Of a stretch of DNA of 64,000 bases, positions 44,768 to 54,225 are shown one piece after another. Location of the stretch: positions 1,054,001 to 1,118,000 of the forward strand of contig JBQJBP010000001.1 of NCBI GenBank assembly GCA_052078155.1. The letters are read 5' to 3'. Position numbers and translations under genes: made by a program. The notes beneath the pieces are model-generated. The model saw nothing but the letters and a program-made list of their open reading frames with translations, did no database searches and was not told the origin of the DNA. This DNA comes from CAXBMB01 sp052078155 (GTDB taxonomy: Bacteria; Pseudomonadota; Alphaproteobacteria; Kiloniellales; DSM-21159). Numbering within the stretch: the stretch's first letter is position 1; every line of letters starts with the position of its first letter.

Positions 44768-45643
44768 ATGACCAAACTGGACCGCCGCCTATTTGCCTAC
44801 CGGGATGATCTGGCGGATCGCCGTCTGAGCGATCAGATCTCTGCGGATCAGTTTGTCGACAAGGAAGCCGCCGAGCTTTCCTGCCTGGTTCCCTGGGGGC
44901 TGGCCGGCCTGCGGCCCCGGCCCGACGAAACCGCCGGTCTTGATACTCAGCTGATGGCCGGGGAACGGCTGTGGGTATATGAGCGCAAAGACGGCTGGGC
45001 CTGGGTACAGAGCCAGGTTGACGGTTACGTGGGGTACTTGCGCGAAGACCTGCTCCAAGCCCCGTCGAGCGATCTGGCTCCCAGCCACTGGCTGACTGCT
45101 TTGCGCAGCCCCATTCAGCCAGAACCTACCCTTAAGGTCCCGCCCCTGGGCTATCTGCACATCACCAGCCAGGTCACTCTGGTGAGTGAAAAAGATGGCT
45201 ATGGCGAACTGGCCTCAGGCGGCTGGGTGTTCCTGAAACATCTGCGGGGCATCGGTGATTGGCAAAAAGACCCGGTTGAGGTCGCACAGCAGTTTCTGGG
45301 CGCGCCCTATATCTGGGCCGGGCGCTCCAGCTTCGGGTTGGACTGCTCCGCCCTCGTGCAACTGAGCCATGCCGCCTGCGGGCTGCAACTGCTTAGAGAC
45401 TCAGACCAGCAGGCCGGTGACGACAGCACAGGGGAGCTGCTGGCTGCAGATACTTCCCCCCAGCGCGGTGATCTAGTGTACTGGAAAGGCCACACCGCCA
45501 TCGCGCTGGACGAACGTCTGGTGATCAATGCCACAGCCTTTACCCGTTCGGTCATCATTGAGCCCCTGGCAGATCTTGATGCCCGGGCACGCAGCGAATA
45601 CCCCGGCGGCATCCAGCTGCTGCGCCGCCCCCAACTGGGATGA
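44768..45643 (+). CDS. NlpC/P60 cell-wall endopeptidase with SH3 domains
   Basis: 291 aa. Two bacterial SH3-like regions (residues about 35-100 and 120-165) precede the NlpC/P60 domain, with catalytic Cys in SFGLDCSAL near 200 and His in KGHTAIAL near 245. It probably cleaves the D-Glu-diamino acid bond in peptidoglycan peptides. There is no obvious signal peptide, so it may act on recycled muropeptides in the cytoplasm. Confidence 0.85.
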   Translation: MTKLDRRLFAYRDDLADRRLSDQISADQFVDKEAAELSCLVPWGLAGLRPRPDETAGLDTQLMAGERLWVYERKDGWAWVQSQVDGYVGYLREDLLQAPSSDLAPSHWLTALRSPIQPEPTLKVPPLGYLHITSQVTLVSEKDGYGELASGGWVFLKHLRGIGDWQKDPVEVAQQFLGAPYIWAGRSSFGLDCSALVQLSHAACGLQLLRDSDQQAGDDSTGELLAADTSPQRGDLVYWKGHTAIALDERLVINATAFTRSVIIEPLADLDARARSEYPGGIQLLRRPQLG

Positions 45644-45912
45644 CATGACCTCGCCCAACGGGCTCTTTGACCAGAGGTTCGCGTTGAGCAATCGGCGGAG
45701 GCCCTTTCACTCTTGGGTGCTATTTGATTGCTGTGACCCTTTGCGTTCTTACAACTAGATGGTCCGGGCTGCTTCAGCCCCCGGCTTTTAAGCACCCTGG
45801 CCTTTCGAGCACTCTTGCTTTCAAAGCCTGTGGCACCTGTCCTTTAAAAAACGACGATCAATAGATCTATATCAAAGCAGGTCTACGTATAGACGGGCTA
45901 GAAAACCTCACT

Positions 45913-45963
45913 CGAGTCACATCGGGTTAAGTGGACTCACTAAGTAGATGACACTTAGAACGT
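45913..45963 (+). repeat. Intergenic cloverleaf repeat, 5' partial copy
   Basis: GAGTCACATCGGGTTAAGTG, then GACTCACTAAGTAGATGACA and CTTAGAACGTTGC match the 5' third of the element. It lies upstream of moaA. Confidence 0.65.
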
Positions 45964-46044
45964 TGCACAGGCAGTGATTCGACTCTGTGTGAGAAAAAAT
46001 TGGCTTTTTTCTGCGGCAAAGCGTTATGCTCATTCGGGAACAAC

Positions 46045-46152
46045 GCTCTCAGGTTTTAACTTGGTCCCGCGCACTTGTGCTGAAAGCTGGCACGCGGATC
46101 GAAAACCGAAGAGCAATAACCGACGGTACAGCGCCTGCACAGAAACAGGTGC
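46045..46152 (+). promoter_or_regulatory. Structured moaA leader, candidate regulatory RNA
   Basis: A long-range stem GCTCT-CA-GGTTTT (46045-46057) with AAAACC-GA-AGAGC (46102-46114) encloses CCGC/GCGG (46067-46070, 46094-46097) and GTGC/GCAC (46077-46080, 46090-46093). A second hairpin GCGCCTG/CAGGTGC is at 46131-46152. The position is that of the Moco riboswitch of other proteobacteria, but I cannot confirm a consensus match. Confidence 0.4.
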
Positions 46153-46207
46153 CACAGGAAACGAGGGAAAAGGGCCGCCCCCTATCAGGTCCTTTTAGGA
46201 GAGTTGC

Positions 46208-47248
46208 ATGAGTTTGCTTAAGTCAGCCGATCTTACGGAAGAGCCCCTGATCGATCCCTTTGATCGCATGGTGAACTACCTTCGGGTCTCTGTGACCGAT
46301 CGCTGCGACTTCCGCTGCGTTTACTGCATGTCGGAAAACATGTCCTTCCTGCCCAAGGCAGAAGTGCTGTCCCTGGAAGAACTGGATCGCCTGTGCAGCA
46401 GTTTCGTCCATCTGGGTGTAAAGAAACTGCGTCTGACAGGCGGCGAACCACTGGTGCGCCGGGACATCATGTGGCTGATCAAACAGCTGTCCCGCCATCT
46501 GGACTCCGGCAAGCTGGAAGAACTGACCATCACCACCAACGGCTCCCAACTGTCTCGCTATGCCGACGATCTGGCAGCCTGCGGCGTCAAGCGACTGAAC
46601 GTTTCTCTGGATACTCTGCAGGCACCTAAGTTTCTGGAGATCACCCGCTGGGGCAAGTTCGACAAGGTGATGGCCGGACTGCAGGCGGCGAAGAAGGCCG
46701 GAATTGCCGTCAAGCTGAACTGCGTGGCCGTCAAGGGCGTCAACGACGACGAAATCCATGATTTGGTGCAGTACTGCGGCGATGAAGGGTTTGATCTGAC
46801 CTTTATCGAAGTCATGCCCATGGGCGACATCGGCAACGAAGCCCGCATCGACCAGTACTACCCCCTGTCGGAACTGAAACAGGATCTGGCCGAACGCTGG
46901 ACCCTGATGGAAAACACCCACCGCACCGGGGGCCCGGCCCGCTACATGACCTGCCAGGAAACAGGCGGGCGGATCGGCTTCATCACGCCGCTGACCCACA
47001 ATTTCTGTGAAAGCTGCAATCGGGTGCGGCTGACCTGCACCGGCATGCTGTATCTCTGCCTTGGTCAGACAGACTCAGCCGACCTGCGGGAAGTCCTGCG
47101 CAGCAGCAACGATGAACAGGTTCTGGCCCAGGCCATCCGCGATGCCATTGCGAAAAAACCCAAAGGCCATGATTTCATCATCGACCGGGCCCAGGGCATT
47201 CAGTCGTCTTCCAATGGTGCCCGCTACATGAGCACCACCGGCGGGTAA
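46208..47248 (+). CDS. moaA: GTP 3',8-cyclase
   Basis: First step of molybdopterin synthesis: a radical-SAM enzyme converting GTP to the cyclic pterin precursor with MoaC. 346 aa. The N-terminal cluster CDFRCVYC is near 38-45, TGGEPLVR is the SAM-associated motif, the second cluster is CESCNRVRLTC near 270, and the C-terminal Gly-Gly needed for activity is present. ATG 46208 follows AGGAGAG. It feeds the formate dehydrogenases; moaC, moaD and moaE are not in the window. Confidence 0.95.
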   Translation: MSLLKSADLTEEPLIDPFDRMVNYLRVSVTDRCDFRCVYCMSENMSFLPKAEVLSLEELDRLCSSFVHLGVKKLRLTGGEPLVRRDIMWLIKQLSRHLDSGKLEELTITTNGSQLSRYADDLAACGVKRLNVSLDTLQAPKFLEITRWGKFDKVMAGLQAAKKAGIAVKLNCVAVKGVNDDEIHDLVQYCGDEGFDLTFIEVMPMGDIGNEARIDQYYPLSELKQDLAERWTLMENTHRTGGPARYMTCQETGGRIGFITPLTHNFCESCNRVRLTCTGMLYLCLGQTDSADLREVLRSSNDEQVLAQAIRDAIAKKPKGHDFIIDRAQGIQSSSNGARYMSTTGG

Positions 47249-47744
47249 GCCACTTAGCCCGTCGGATTTTTGCCCGCGGCTTTTTTTACAGGCAGACCAA
47301 AGGGCCGGACGGTTGGTTCCGGCCCCTAACGCCGATCCTGCTTTCGAAAACTCAACACAGATTGACGCAAAATCTGTTGTCTAGTGGAGACGTTACCGCT
47401 GCGGTTGGGGCGTTCATTCTGGCTGCAGATGATCCTACATCACCTGTGGTAGCGACCCGAGTCTGGCCCACGCCCGGCTTGCCAGACGCAAAAAAATCCC
47501 CCAAGCTGTGGCCATGATCTCATCGTGGCTGATGCATAAAAGGGTTCGCCCCACAAAGGTCTCCAGCTTGTCCCGTTTCGACGAGTTTTTGATCCTCTGT
47601 GCGCGTGTCGATTTCAACCCATAACGGCCCAGCCCGCTGCCTGCTCAAAACCCGACTGTTTTAAAGCCCCGTTTTGATGCCAGTGCGCAGCCAGCCGACC
47701 ATCCACGACTTTTATCGAACACGACTTTTGAAGAGAGATCTCCC
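47249..47744. other. Intergenic region between moaA and the aminotransferase gene
   Basis: About 500 bp. It holds the moaA terminator, the hairpin at 47302-47325, and a near-palindrome around CAACACAGATT at 47353-47380. No gene with a ribosome site is seen. Confidence 0.5.
47256..47287 (+). terminator. Probable terminator after moaA
   Basis: AGCCCGTCGG and CCCGCGGCT form an imperfect stem followed by seven T residues. Another 8-bp hairpin without a T-run (GGGCCGGA/TCCGGCCC) follows at 47302-47325. Confidence 0.55.
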
Positions 47745-49130
47745 ATGAGCGAGCAAACCGTGCGTAACTCCACCCAGCGCTGGAAAGACCTGGACGTCCG
47801 TCACCACCTGGCCCCTTTCACCGACTACCGTCAGATGAAGGTCGAGGAACATGGCGCACGCATCATCACCAATGCCAAAGGTGTCTACCTGACCGATTCC
47901 GAGGACAATCAGATCCTGGACGGCATGGCCGGTCTGTGGTGCGTCAACCTGGGGTACGGCCGCAACGAACTGGCCGAGGTGGCTTTCGAGCAGATGAAGG
48001 AGCTGCCCTATTACAACTCCTTCTTCAAGACCACCACGCCGCCGACAGTTGAACTGGCGGAAAAGATCGCCAGCCTGACCCCCGGCGACCTGAACTACGT
48101 CTTCTATGGCTCCTCGGGTTCTGAATCCAACGACACCATCATGCGCATGGTGCGGTTCTACTGGAACACCGCCGGTCAGCCTGAAAAGACCCACTTCATC
48201 AGCCGCGATCTGGCCTACCACGGCTCGACCCTGGCCGGTGCGTCTTTGGGTGGTATGAGCTACATGCAGGAAGGCTATGGCCTGCCCCTGCCCGGCGTGC
48301 ATCACGTCATGCCTCCCTACTGGTATGACCTGGGCGGCGACATGAGCCCGGAAGATTTCGCCCTCAAAGCCGCCCGCGCGGTGGAAGAGAAGATTCTGGA
48401 AATCGGCGCGGACAAAGTGGCTGCCTTCATTGGTGAGCCCATCATGGGCGCTGGCGGCGTGATCATTCCCGCAGACGGTTACTGGGCAGAAATCCAGCGC
48501 ATCTGTGATCAGTACGATGTTCTGCTGGTGGCTGACGAAGTGATCTGCGGTTATGGCCGCACCGGCAAGATGTTCGGCAGTGAAACCCTGGGCATTCAGC
48601 CGGATCTCATGACCATGGCCAAAGGCATCACCTCCGGCTATCAGCCGCTGTCTGCCATTGCCGTCAGCGAAAAGATCGGCAAGGTTTTGATCGAAAAAGG
48701 CGGTGATTTCTTCCACGGCTACACCTATTCCGGCCATCCTGTGGCCTGCGCCGTTGCGCTGAAAAACATCGAGCTGATTGAAGAAGGCGGCTATCTGGAG
48801 CAGATCCAGTCCACCACCGGTCCACACCTGGCCAAGCGCCTGGAAGGTCTGATGGATCATCCGATCGTCGGCGAAGTCCGCTCTGTTGGTCTGATCGGGG
48901 CCGTGGAAATGGTGAAGAACAAGGAAACCCGGGAACGCTTTGCCGATTACGGTGCCGTTGGCAACATCTGCCGCGACCACTGTGTGGCCAATGGCGTGAT
49001 GCTGCGGGCCGTGCGCGACGCCATGGTCATCTCGCCGCCGCTGGTCATCTCCGTGGCGGAAATTGACGAAATGATCGACAAGCTGACCATTGCTCTGGAT
49101 GCCACTGCCCGTGACATGGGCATGATGTAA
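47745..49130 (+). CDS. Class III aminotransferase, putrescine-pyruvate type
   Basis: 461 aa PLP enzyme that moves an omega-amino group to pyruvate. The PLP lysine is in MAKGITSGYQPL near 290, with Asp in LLVADEVICGYGR; GSSGSESNDT and GLWCVNLGYGR are typical of the SpuC/omega-amino acid-pyruvate group. Putrescine, beta-alanine or taurine are possible donors. The nearby agmatinase and AguB-like amidase favour putrescine. Start ATG 47745. Confidence 0.85.
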   Translation: MSEQTVRNSTQRWKDLDVRHHLAPFTDYRQMKVEEHGARIITNAKGVYLTDSEDNQILDGMAGLWCVNLGYGRNELAEVAFEQMKELPYYNSFFKTTTPPTVELAEKIASLTPGDLNYVFYGSSGSESNDTIMRMVRFYWNTAGQPEKTHFISRDLAYHGSTLAGASLGGMSYMQEGYGLPLPGVHHVMPPYWYDLGGDMSPEDFALKAARAVEEKILEIGADKVAAFIGEPIMGAGGVIIPADGYWAEIQRICDQYDVLLVADEVICGYGRTGKMFGSETLGIQPDLMTMAKGITSGYQPLSAIAVSEKIGKVLIEKGGDFFHGYTYSGHPVACAVALKNIELIEEGGYLEQIQSTTGPHLAKRLEGLMDHPIVGEVRSVGLIGAVEMVKNKETRERFADYGAVGNICRDHCVANGVMLRAVRDAMVISPPLVISVAEIDEMIDKLTIALDATARDMGMM

Positions 49131-49157
49131 TCCATCGGGCTTTTGCCTTATCTGGAT

Positions 49158-49198
49158 AAAAGGCCTCCTGCCTATGCGGGGGGCCTTTTTCTTTTTTG
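49158..49198 (+). terminator. Intrinsic terminator after the aminotransferase gene
   Basis: AAAAGGCCTCC pairs with GGGGGGCCTTTTT around a 9-nt loop; more T residues follow. Confidence 0.85.
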
Positions 49199-49305
49199 GA
49201 TGGAGACCGGGTACCAGACCAGCACTCCAGATGAAGACGGCGAGATTTGTCTTGCGCGCCTCAGCAAATCCTCCTTTGCTGGAGACAACAGCAAAGGACT
49301 GACAC

Positions 49306-50196
49306 ATGCCCTATACTCCGCCTTCACGCCGCCATTACACGGGCAGCCTCACCGACACTGACAGGTGGCAAACCTTCAGCGGCAGACCTGGCGATGTGTT
49401 TGTCTGCACCCCGCCCAAATGCGGCACCACCTGGACCATTGCCATCGTCAACATGTTGCTGAGCGGAAGCACGGACCTGGCAGATCAGGCGCAGGTACAC
49501 TGGATCGATGCCAACGTGGTGGCCCTGCCTGAGACCATGGCAGCTCTGGAGGCGCAGACCAGTCGACGCTGCATCAAAACCCACACGCCTTTTGACGGCA
49601 TCCCCTGGAGCCCTGACGCCACCTACATCGCCGTCTATCGTCACCCCATTGACGTGCTCTTTTCTTTGCGTAAGCACCTGGGCAACGCCAAGACCACCCC
49701 GGCTGACCATCACTATCTGGCAACCGCTGAAGAGGCGCTGAACCACTACATCACGCAGGCCTCAGATCCCAACGACATTGACCACGACTGTCTGGCGACT
49801 TTTGTCAGGCATTACCAAAGCTATGCGCAGCCTCCCCGCCCGGACAATCTGCTGCTCTTGCACTATTCTGACATGCTGGCCGACGCTGGCCGAACCATTG
49901 AAACCCTTGCCGGACATCTGGGTATTGCTGCTGATGCTCCCCTGATCACCGCCATCCAGGACGCCACCTCCTTCTCCCAGATGAAATCCCAGGCGGATCA
50001 CTACGCCCCCTTTGCCGCTCAGGGCTACTGGCGAGACCCAAAAGCCTTTTTCGATTCTGCCAGTACCCGCAAGTGGCAGGGCGATCTGACTGAAACTGCC
50101 ATAACCCGCTATCAGAACAAGCTGGAGAGCTTGCTGCCGCCAGAAGAGGTCGCCTGGCTGGAAGGCGGGAACCTGGCACGCACCGCACCGGCTTAG
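49306..50196 (+). CDS. Sulfotransferase (PAPS-dependent)
   Basis: 296 aa cytosolic-type sulfotransferase. The 5'-phosphosulfate loop is PPKCGTTW near residue 37, the 3'-phosphate site is YRHPIDVLFSLRKH near 110, and the C-terminal end has YWRDPKAFFD, which resembles the KxGxxGxWK region but is not typical. The acceptor is unknown. It lies between polyamine-type genes but no functional link is clear. Confidence 0.85.
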   Translation: MPYTPPSRRHYTGSLTDTDRWQTFSGRPGDVFVCTPPKCGTTWTIAIVNMLLSGSTDLADQAQVHWIDANVVALPETMAALEAQTSRRCIKTHTPFDGIPWSPDATYIAVYRHPIDVLFSLRKHLGNAKTTPADHHYLATAEEALNHYITQASDPNDIDHDCLATFVRHYQSYAQPPRPDNLLLLHYSDMLADAGRTIETLAGHLGIAADAPLITAIQDATSFSQMKSQADHYAPFAAQGYWRDPKAFFDSASTRKWQGDLTETAITRYQNKLESLLPPEEVAWLEGGNLARTAPA

Positions 50197-50366
50197 GCAT
50201 CATGCTGTGATGTGGCAGATAAAGGCATGAAGCAAAGATGTCTGTGAAACCGGGACACGCTGACAGGTGGGACGGATTTTGCACTGAGGCCTCTTGAATG
50301 CCCGCTGTTTTTCTACCTCAAATGCAGGGCTGCCAGACGCGGAAGGTCAGAGTACCTTTTTCTCTG

Positions 50367-50435
50367 GCGTCAAATCGCATCAAGTGTCTTCACATAGTGT
50401 GTCCCCGTGAAGCGATTTGCCTCTCGTCAGGTTAT
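50367..50435 (+). repeat. Intergenic cloverleaf repeat, degenerate copy
   Basis: GGCGTCAAATCGCATCAAGT, then CTTCACATAGTGTG and GTGAAGCGATTTGCCTCT resemble the 5' half of the element. It lies just upstream of the AguB-like gene. Confidence 0.5.
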
Positions 50436-50473
50436 CCAGTTTTCCGCTCTTTGCCCGCATTGAGGAGATATCC

Positions 50474-51343
50474 ATGCCCCAAGTGACCGTTGCCGCAACC
50501 CAGATGGCCTGCAGTTGGGACAGAGAGCAAAACCTGGACCGGGCGGAATCTCTCGTTCGGGACGCAGCCTCTCAGGGCGCCAACATCATCCTGCTGCAGG
50601 AACTCTTTGAAACACCGTACTTCTGTCCGGACGAATTGCAGAAATTCTTTGCCCTGGCCCGACCGTTCAAAGACAACCCCGTCATTGCCCGCTTTGCCGA
50701 TCTGGCCAAGGAACTGGGGGTGGTTCTGCCCATTTCCTTTTTCGAGCAGGCAAACCAGGCCTACTTCAACAGCCTGGCAATGATTGACGCCGACGGCACG
50801 ATCATGGGCCTCTACCGCAAGAGCCATATTCCCGACGGACCCGGCTATGAAGAAAAGTTCTACTTCAATCCGGGAGATACCGGCTTCAAGGTCTGGGATA
50901 CGGCCTTCGGCAAGGTCGGTGTCGGCATCTGCTGGGATCAGTGGTTCCCGGAATGCGCCCGTACCATGGCACTGCAGGGGGCAGATTTGCTGCTCTACCC
51001 CACCGCCATCGGCAGCGAGCCGGTCAATCCCGATGCCGACACGAAAGATCATTGGCAGCGCACCATGCAGGGGCATGCAGCGGCCAACATGCTGGCTCTG
51101 GCAGCCTCCAACCGCATCGGCGCTGAACAGAGCAATGCCGGAGAGGTGACCTTCTACGGCTCCTCTTTCATTGCAGGACCGACCGGGGAACTGGTCACCA
51201 GCGCCAGCCGCGACCAGCAGGAAATCCTGACCGCCAGCTTCGACTTTGAAGCCAATCGCGCCGCCCGGGCGGCCTGGGGATTCTTCCGGGATCGTCGGCC
51301 CGAGCTCTACAAACCACTTATGACCCTGGATGGCGGGCTTTAA
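50474..51343 (+). CDS. aguB: Carbon-nitrogen hydrolase, N-carbamoylputrescine amidase-like
   Basis: About 289 aa from ATG 50474 (GAGGAGATATCC upstream). Nitrilase superfamily triad: Glu in LLQELFETPY, Lys in LYRKSHIPDG, Cys in GVGICWDQWFPE. The sequence around these is typical of N-carbamoylputrescine amidase, which makes putrescine. Its usual partner AguA (agmatine deiminase) is not in the window, while agmatinase is. Confidence 0.85.
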   Translation: MPQVTVAATQMACSWDREQNLDRAESLVRDAASQGANIILLQELFETPYFCPDELQKFFALARPFKDNPVIARFADLAKELGVVLPISFFEQANQAYFNSLAMIDADGTIMGLYRKSHIPDGPGYEEKFYFNPGDTGFKVWDTAFGKVGVGICWDQWFPECARTMALQGADLLLYPTAIGSEPVNPDADTKDHWQRTMQGHAAANMLALAASNRIGAEQSNAGEVTFYGSSFIAGPTGELVTSASRDQQEILTASFDFEANRAARAAWGFFRDRRPELYKPLMTLDGGL

Positions 51344-51382
51344 GTAAAGTTCTTTTGAGGGCCTGGTGCAGCTGCTGACTGG

Positions 51383-52033
51383 TCAGGATTTTGCCGTCAG
51401 CAGCTTGTAACTGGCAAAGCAGAAGAACGCGCCCAGACCGGCTTCCACCCAGCGACGGGTCCGGCGATAGACCGCGACCATGGGGGCGGTGGAAAAGGCC
51501 ACGGCATAGGCCAGATGGCCCAGCAGGGAAATGACAGCAGTCCCAATCACCACGGATCCCCCAACCCAAAGCGGGGCGTTCCCATCCATGGCGAGTGACA
51601 TGATGGCAATCCAGACGAAAGCTGCCTTTGGATTGGTCATTTGAATGATCAGCCCACGCCGGTAACAGGCCAGGGCACCGCCCGGCTCCGACAGGCTGCT
51701 GATGGGTTTATCACCGGGAACCAGTGAGGCACGAAAGGCTTTAAAAGCCAGCCAAAGAAGATAGAACGCACCGGCTATCTTGATGGCCACCATCACCTGG
51801 GCATAAAGCGTGATCACGGCGGTCAGCCCAAAAAGCGTAACCAATCCCCAGAAGAACGAGCCGCAGGCAACCCCCAGTGCCAGGGCTTTACCCGCCTGAC
51901 GCCCCTGGGCCATGGACGTCCCGATCACCGCCATCACATTGGGCCCCGGACTGAACATCCCCAACATAAAGGCCCCATAGGCCAGCAAAATGCCGGTGAG
52001 ATAAGGACTGGTAAAGAACTCTGCCACTGCCAT
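51383..52033 (-). CDS. LysE/RhtB family amino-acid exporter
   Basis: 216 aa with six hydrophobic segments and the family motif FSPGPNVMAVIGTSMAQGRQAG near the N-terminus. Inner-membrane exporter of amino acids or related small molecules. Start ATG 52033 with GGGGAG upstream. Convergent with the AguB-like gene. Confidence 0.85.
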   Translation of the reverse strand: MAVAEFFTSPYLTGILLAYGAFMLGMFSPGPNVMAVIGTSMAQGRQAGKALALGVACGSFFWGLVTLFGLTAVITLYAQVMVAIKIAGAFYLLWLAFKAFRASLVPGDKPISSLSEPGGALACYRRGLIIQMTNPKAAFVWIAIMSLAMDGNAPLWVGGSVVIGTAVISLLGHLAYAVAFSTAPMVAVYRRTRRWVEAGLGAFFCFASYKLLTAKS

Positions 52034-52284
52034 TGTCTGCTCCCCTGAAACAAGACCAGCAGTTTAAGCCAGACCCGCTGCCAGCAGAGAATGAAACCCG
52101 GATTGCTGCGTCAATCTCCTGCCATCCCCTGCTAACCGGGACCTGGGTTGCCACGCCTATAAAGTTTCAACAAGTTCGCCTAGACGTAGCCAGGTATCTC
52201 CTGCGGCAAGTCGCGGCTCCCTTTTTTGCGGCTGGGGTGACATACTGAAATCACCGACAACTCGGAAAAGCTGCGGATGGGATC

Positions 52285-53355
52285 ATGAACAACAGAGACT
52301 GGGTCGAAACGGCCATCACCGCCATCGAAGCGGACTTCAACCGCTCCGCCGATACCCACCTCATTCCCTGCCGCCTGCCCGCCTTTCCCGAGATCGACCT
52401 TTACCTCAAGGACGAATCAACCCATCCGTCCGGCTCCCTGAAGCATCGGCTGGCCCGCTCGCTTTTTCTCTATGGCCTGTGCAATGGCCGGATCACCGAA
52501 GGCACCACCATCATTGAAGCCTCCTCCGGTTCCACGGCCGTCTCAGAAGCCTACTTTGCCCGCCTGCTGGGTCTGCCTTTTGTCGCGGTGATGCCCCGCA
52601 GCACGAGCCACAAGAAGATCGAACAGATCGAATTTCAGGGAGGACGCTGTCACCTGGTTGACGATCCTTCGGCTCTCTACAGCGAAAGCAATCGGCTGGC
52701 CCGGGAGTGCAGCGGTCATTTCATGGACCAGTTCACCTATGCTGAAAGAGCCACGGACTGGCGCGGCAACAACAACATCGCAGAATCCATCTACAGCCAG
52801 ATGGCAAAAGAACGCTACCCCATCCCCCGTTGGCTGGTGACAGGGGCGGGTACCGGCGGCACCTCGGCCACTCTGGGGCGCTTCGTGCGCTATCAGCGTC
52901 ACACCACGCAGGTCTGTGTGGTCGACCCCGAAAACTCTGTTTTCTATGACTTCTACAACAGCGGTGACTGCGACTTGACCCGCAGCAAGGGATCTCGCAT
53001 CGAGGGCATCGGCCGACCACGCGTCGAGGCGTCGTTCCAGCCCCAGGTAATCGATCAGATGATTGCCGTCCCCGATGCGGCTTCACTGGCCGCCGTCCGC
53101 TATCTGGAGAAAACGCTGGGCCGCAAAGTCGGTGGCTCAACAGGCACCAACTTCTACGGCTGCCTGCAGCTGATCCGGGAGATGCCAGAAGATGATCGCA
53201 AAGGTGCCATCGTCACGCTACTTTGCGATCCCGGCGAGCGCTACCTGGACAGCTATTTCAACGATGACTGGCTGGCGGAACAGGGTCTGGACCTGCCCCC
53301 CTATCTGACCCAGATCTCAACCTTCTGCGATAGCGGCAAATGGCAGGACATCTAG
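52285..53355 (+). CDS. PLP-dependent cysteine synthase-family enzyme, Cds1-like
   Basis: 356 aa fold-type II PLP enzyme. The PLP lysine is in HPSGSLKHRLA near 55, with ASSGSTAVSEA and VTGAGTGGTSATLGR as phosphate-binding loops. The overall pattern follows Cds1-type cysteine desulfhydrases more than CysK, so it may release sulfide from cysteine. The stop codon TAG lies at the start of a degenerate cloverleaf repeat. Confidence 0.8.
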   Translation: MNNRDWVETAITAIEADFNRSADTHLIPCRLPAFPEIDLYLKDESTHPSGSLKHRLARSLFLYGLCNGRITEGTTIIEASSGSTAVSEAYFARLLGLPFVAVMPRSTSHKKIEQIEFQGGRCHLVDDPSALYSESNRLARECSGHFMDQFTYAERATDWRGNNNIAESIYSQMAKERYPIPRWLVTGAGTGGTSATLGRFVRYQRHTTQVCVVDPENSVFYDFYNSGDCDLTRSKGSRIEGIGRPRVEASFQPQVIDQMIAVPDAASLAAVRYLEKTLGRKVGGSTGTNFYGCLQLIREMPEDDRKGAIVTLLCDPGERYLDSYFNDDWLAEQGLDLPPYLTQISTFCDSGKWQDI

Positions 53356-53465
53356 AGTCCAGTCCAATCGACACAAACTCACTCTGTGCCAGCACCTGAA
53401 GTGTGCAACTCTTTTCAGTGTTTGAGAGAGTGACTCGCGGGTTTGGCACTGGCGCAACGCGCTAC
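53352..53465 (+). repeat. Intergenic cloverleaf repeat, degenerate copy
   Basis: TAGAGTC followed by AATCG, ACTCACT, CACCTGAAGTGTG, CTCTTTTCAGTGTTTGAGAG and CGCGGGTTTGG keep the order of the element with many substitutions. The TAG at 53353-53355 ends the Cds1-like gene. Confidence 0.6.
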
Positions 53466-53518
53466 TGACGAAAGCTGTCATGCGCTGGCCTGCGCCAGAA
53501 AGCATGGGTGCTGCGCCC

Positions 53519-54037
53519 TCAATCCTGTCCGACAACTGAACTGCGCCGCTCCAGCAACAGCACATCGCGCCAGTCCCCTTTACGGGGACCATAGCTGGTC
53601 TGCCCCATCTTCTCCCGCGTGCCGATCACCCTGAACCCATGGGCCAGATGCACGCCCACAGAGGCCTCGTTCTCCGGGAAAATCCCGGCCTGCAAGGTCC
53701 AGAAGCCCTGCTTTTCGGAATCATCAATCAGGTGTTGCAGCAAGCGTCCCCCCAGTCCCTGCCCCCGGGCGCCGGACGTCAGGTAAATGGAAACTTCGGC
53801 AATGCCGCGATAGACCTCCCGCGAGGAAATGCCGGAAAGAGCAGCCCAGCCCAGCACCTTGCCCTGACGGTCCAGCGCCACCCAGCGGCAGGCCGCAAGC
53901 TGTCGGGCATTAAACTCCTCCCAGCTGCCAGCCAGTTCCCGAAAGGACGTGATACCGGTATCCAGCCCTTCCTGAAAGATGGCCAGTACGGCCGCACCAT
54001 GATCCGCGGTCATGGGATGGAATGAGATGTCAGTCAT
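53519..54037 (-). CDS. GNAT family N-acetyltransferase
   Basis: 172 aa. The acetyl-CoA loop is TSGARGQGLGGRLL near 95, and the C-terminal HGFRVIGTREKMG is characteristic of the phosphinothricin/methionine-sulfoximine acetyltransferase subgroup. The substrate is probably a small amino-acid-like amine. Start ATG 54037. Confidence 0.82.
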   Translation of the reverse strand: MTDISFHPMTADHGAAVLAIFQEGLDTGITSFRELAGSWEEFNARQLAACRWVALDRQGKVLGWAALSGISSREVYRGIAEVSIYLTSGARGQGLGGRLLQHLIDDSEKQGFWTLQAGIFPENEASVGVHLAHGFRVIGTREKMGQTSYGPRKGDWRDVLLLERRSSVVGQD

Positions 54038-54225
54038 GGGGAAGTCCTGGAAATCGCGTTAATCATCGGGGGTACAAGCGGGTCACGGATAGATCATAAG
54101 CAGATCACAGAAAGCAGAAGCAGAGGAAAATTCACTGCCCAGCTATGGCAAAGAAGGATAACTTGCCCCATAAGATATCCAAGGTCGCCCCCTGGCGTGA
54201 AAGACGGCAAGAATGAACAAGAATT

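Noticed and set aside
45885..45900. GTCTA-CGTA-TAGAC near-palindrome before moaA
   Set aside because: Only 5-bp arms and no matching regulator; too weak to call an operator.
47712..49307. 531-codon open frame opposite the aminotransferase gene
   Set aside because: Antisense shadow; no ribosome site or domain.
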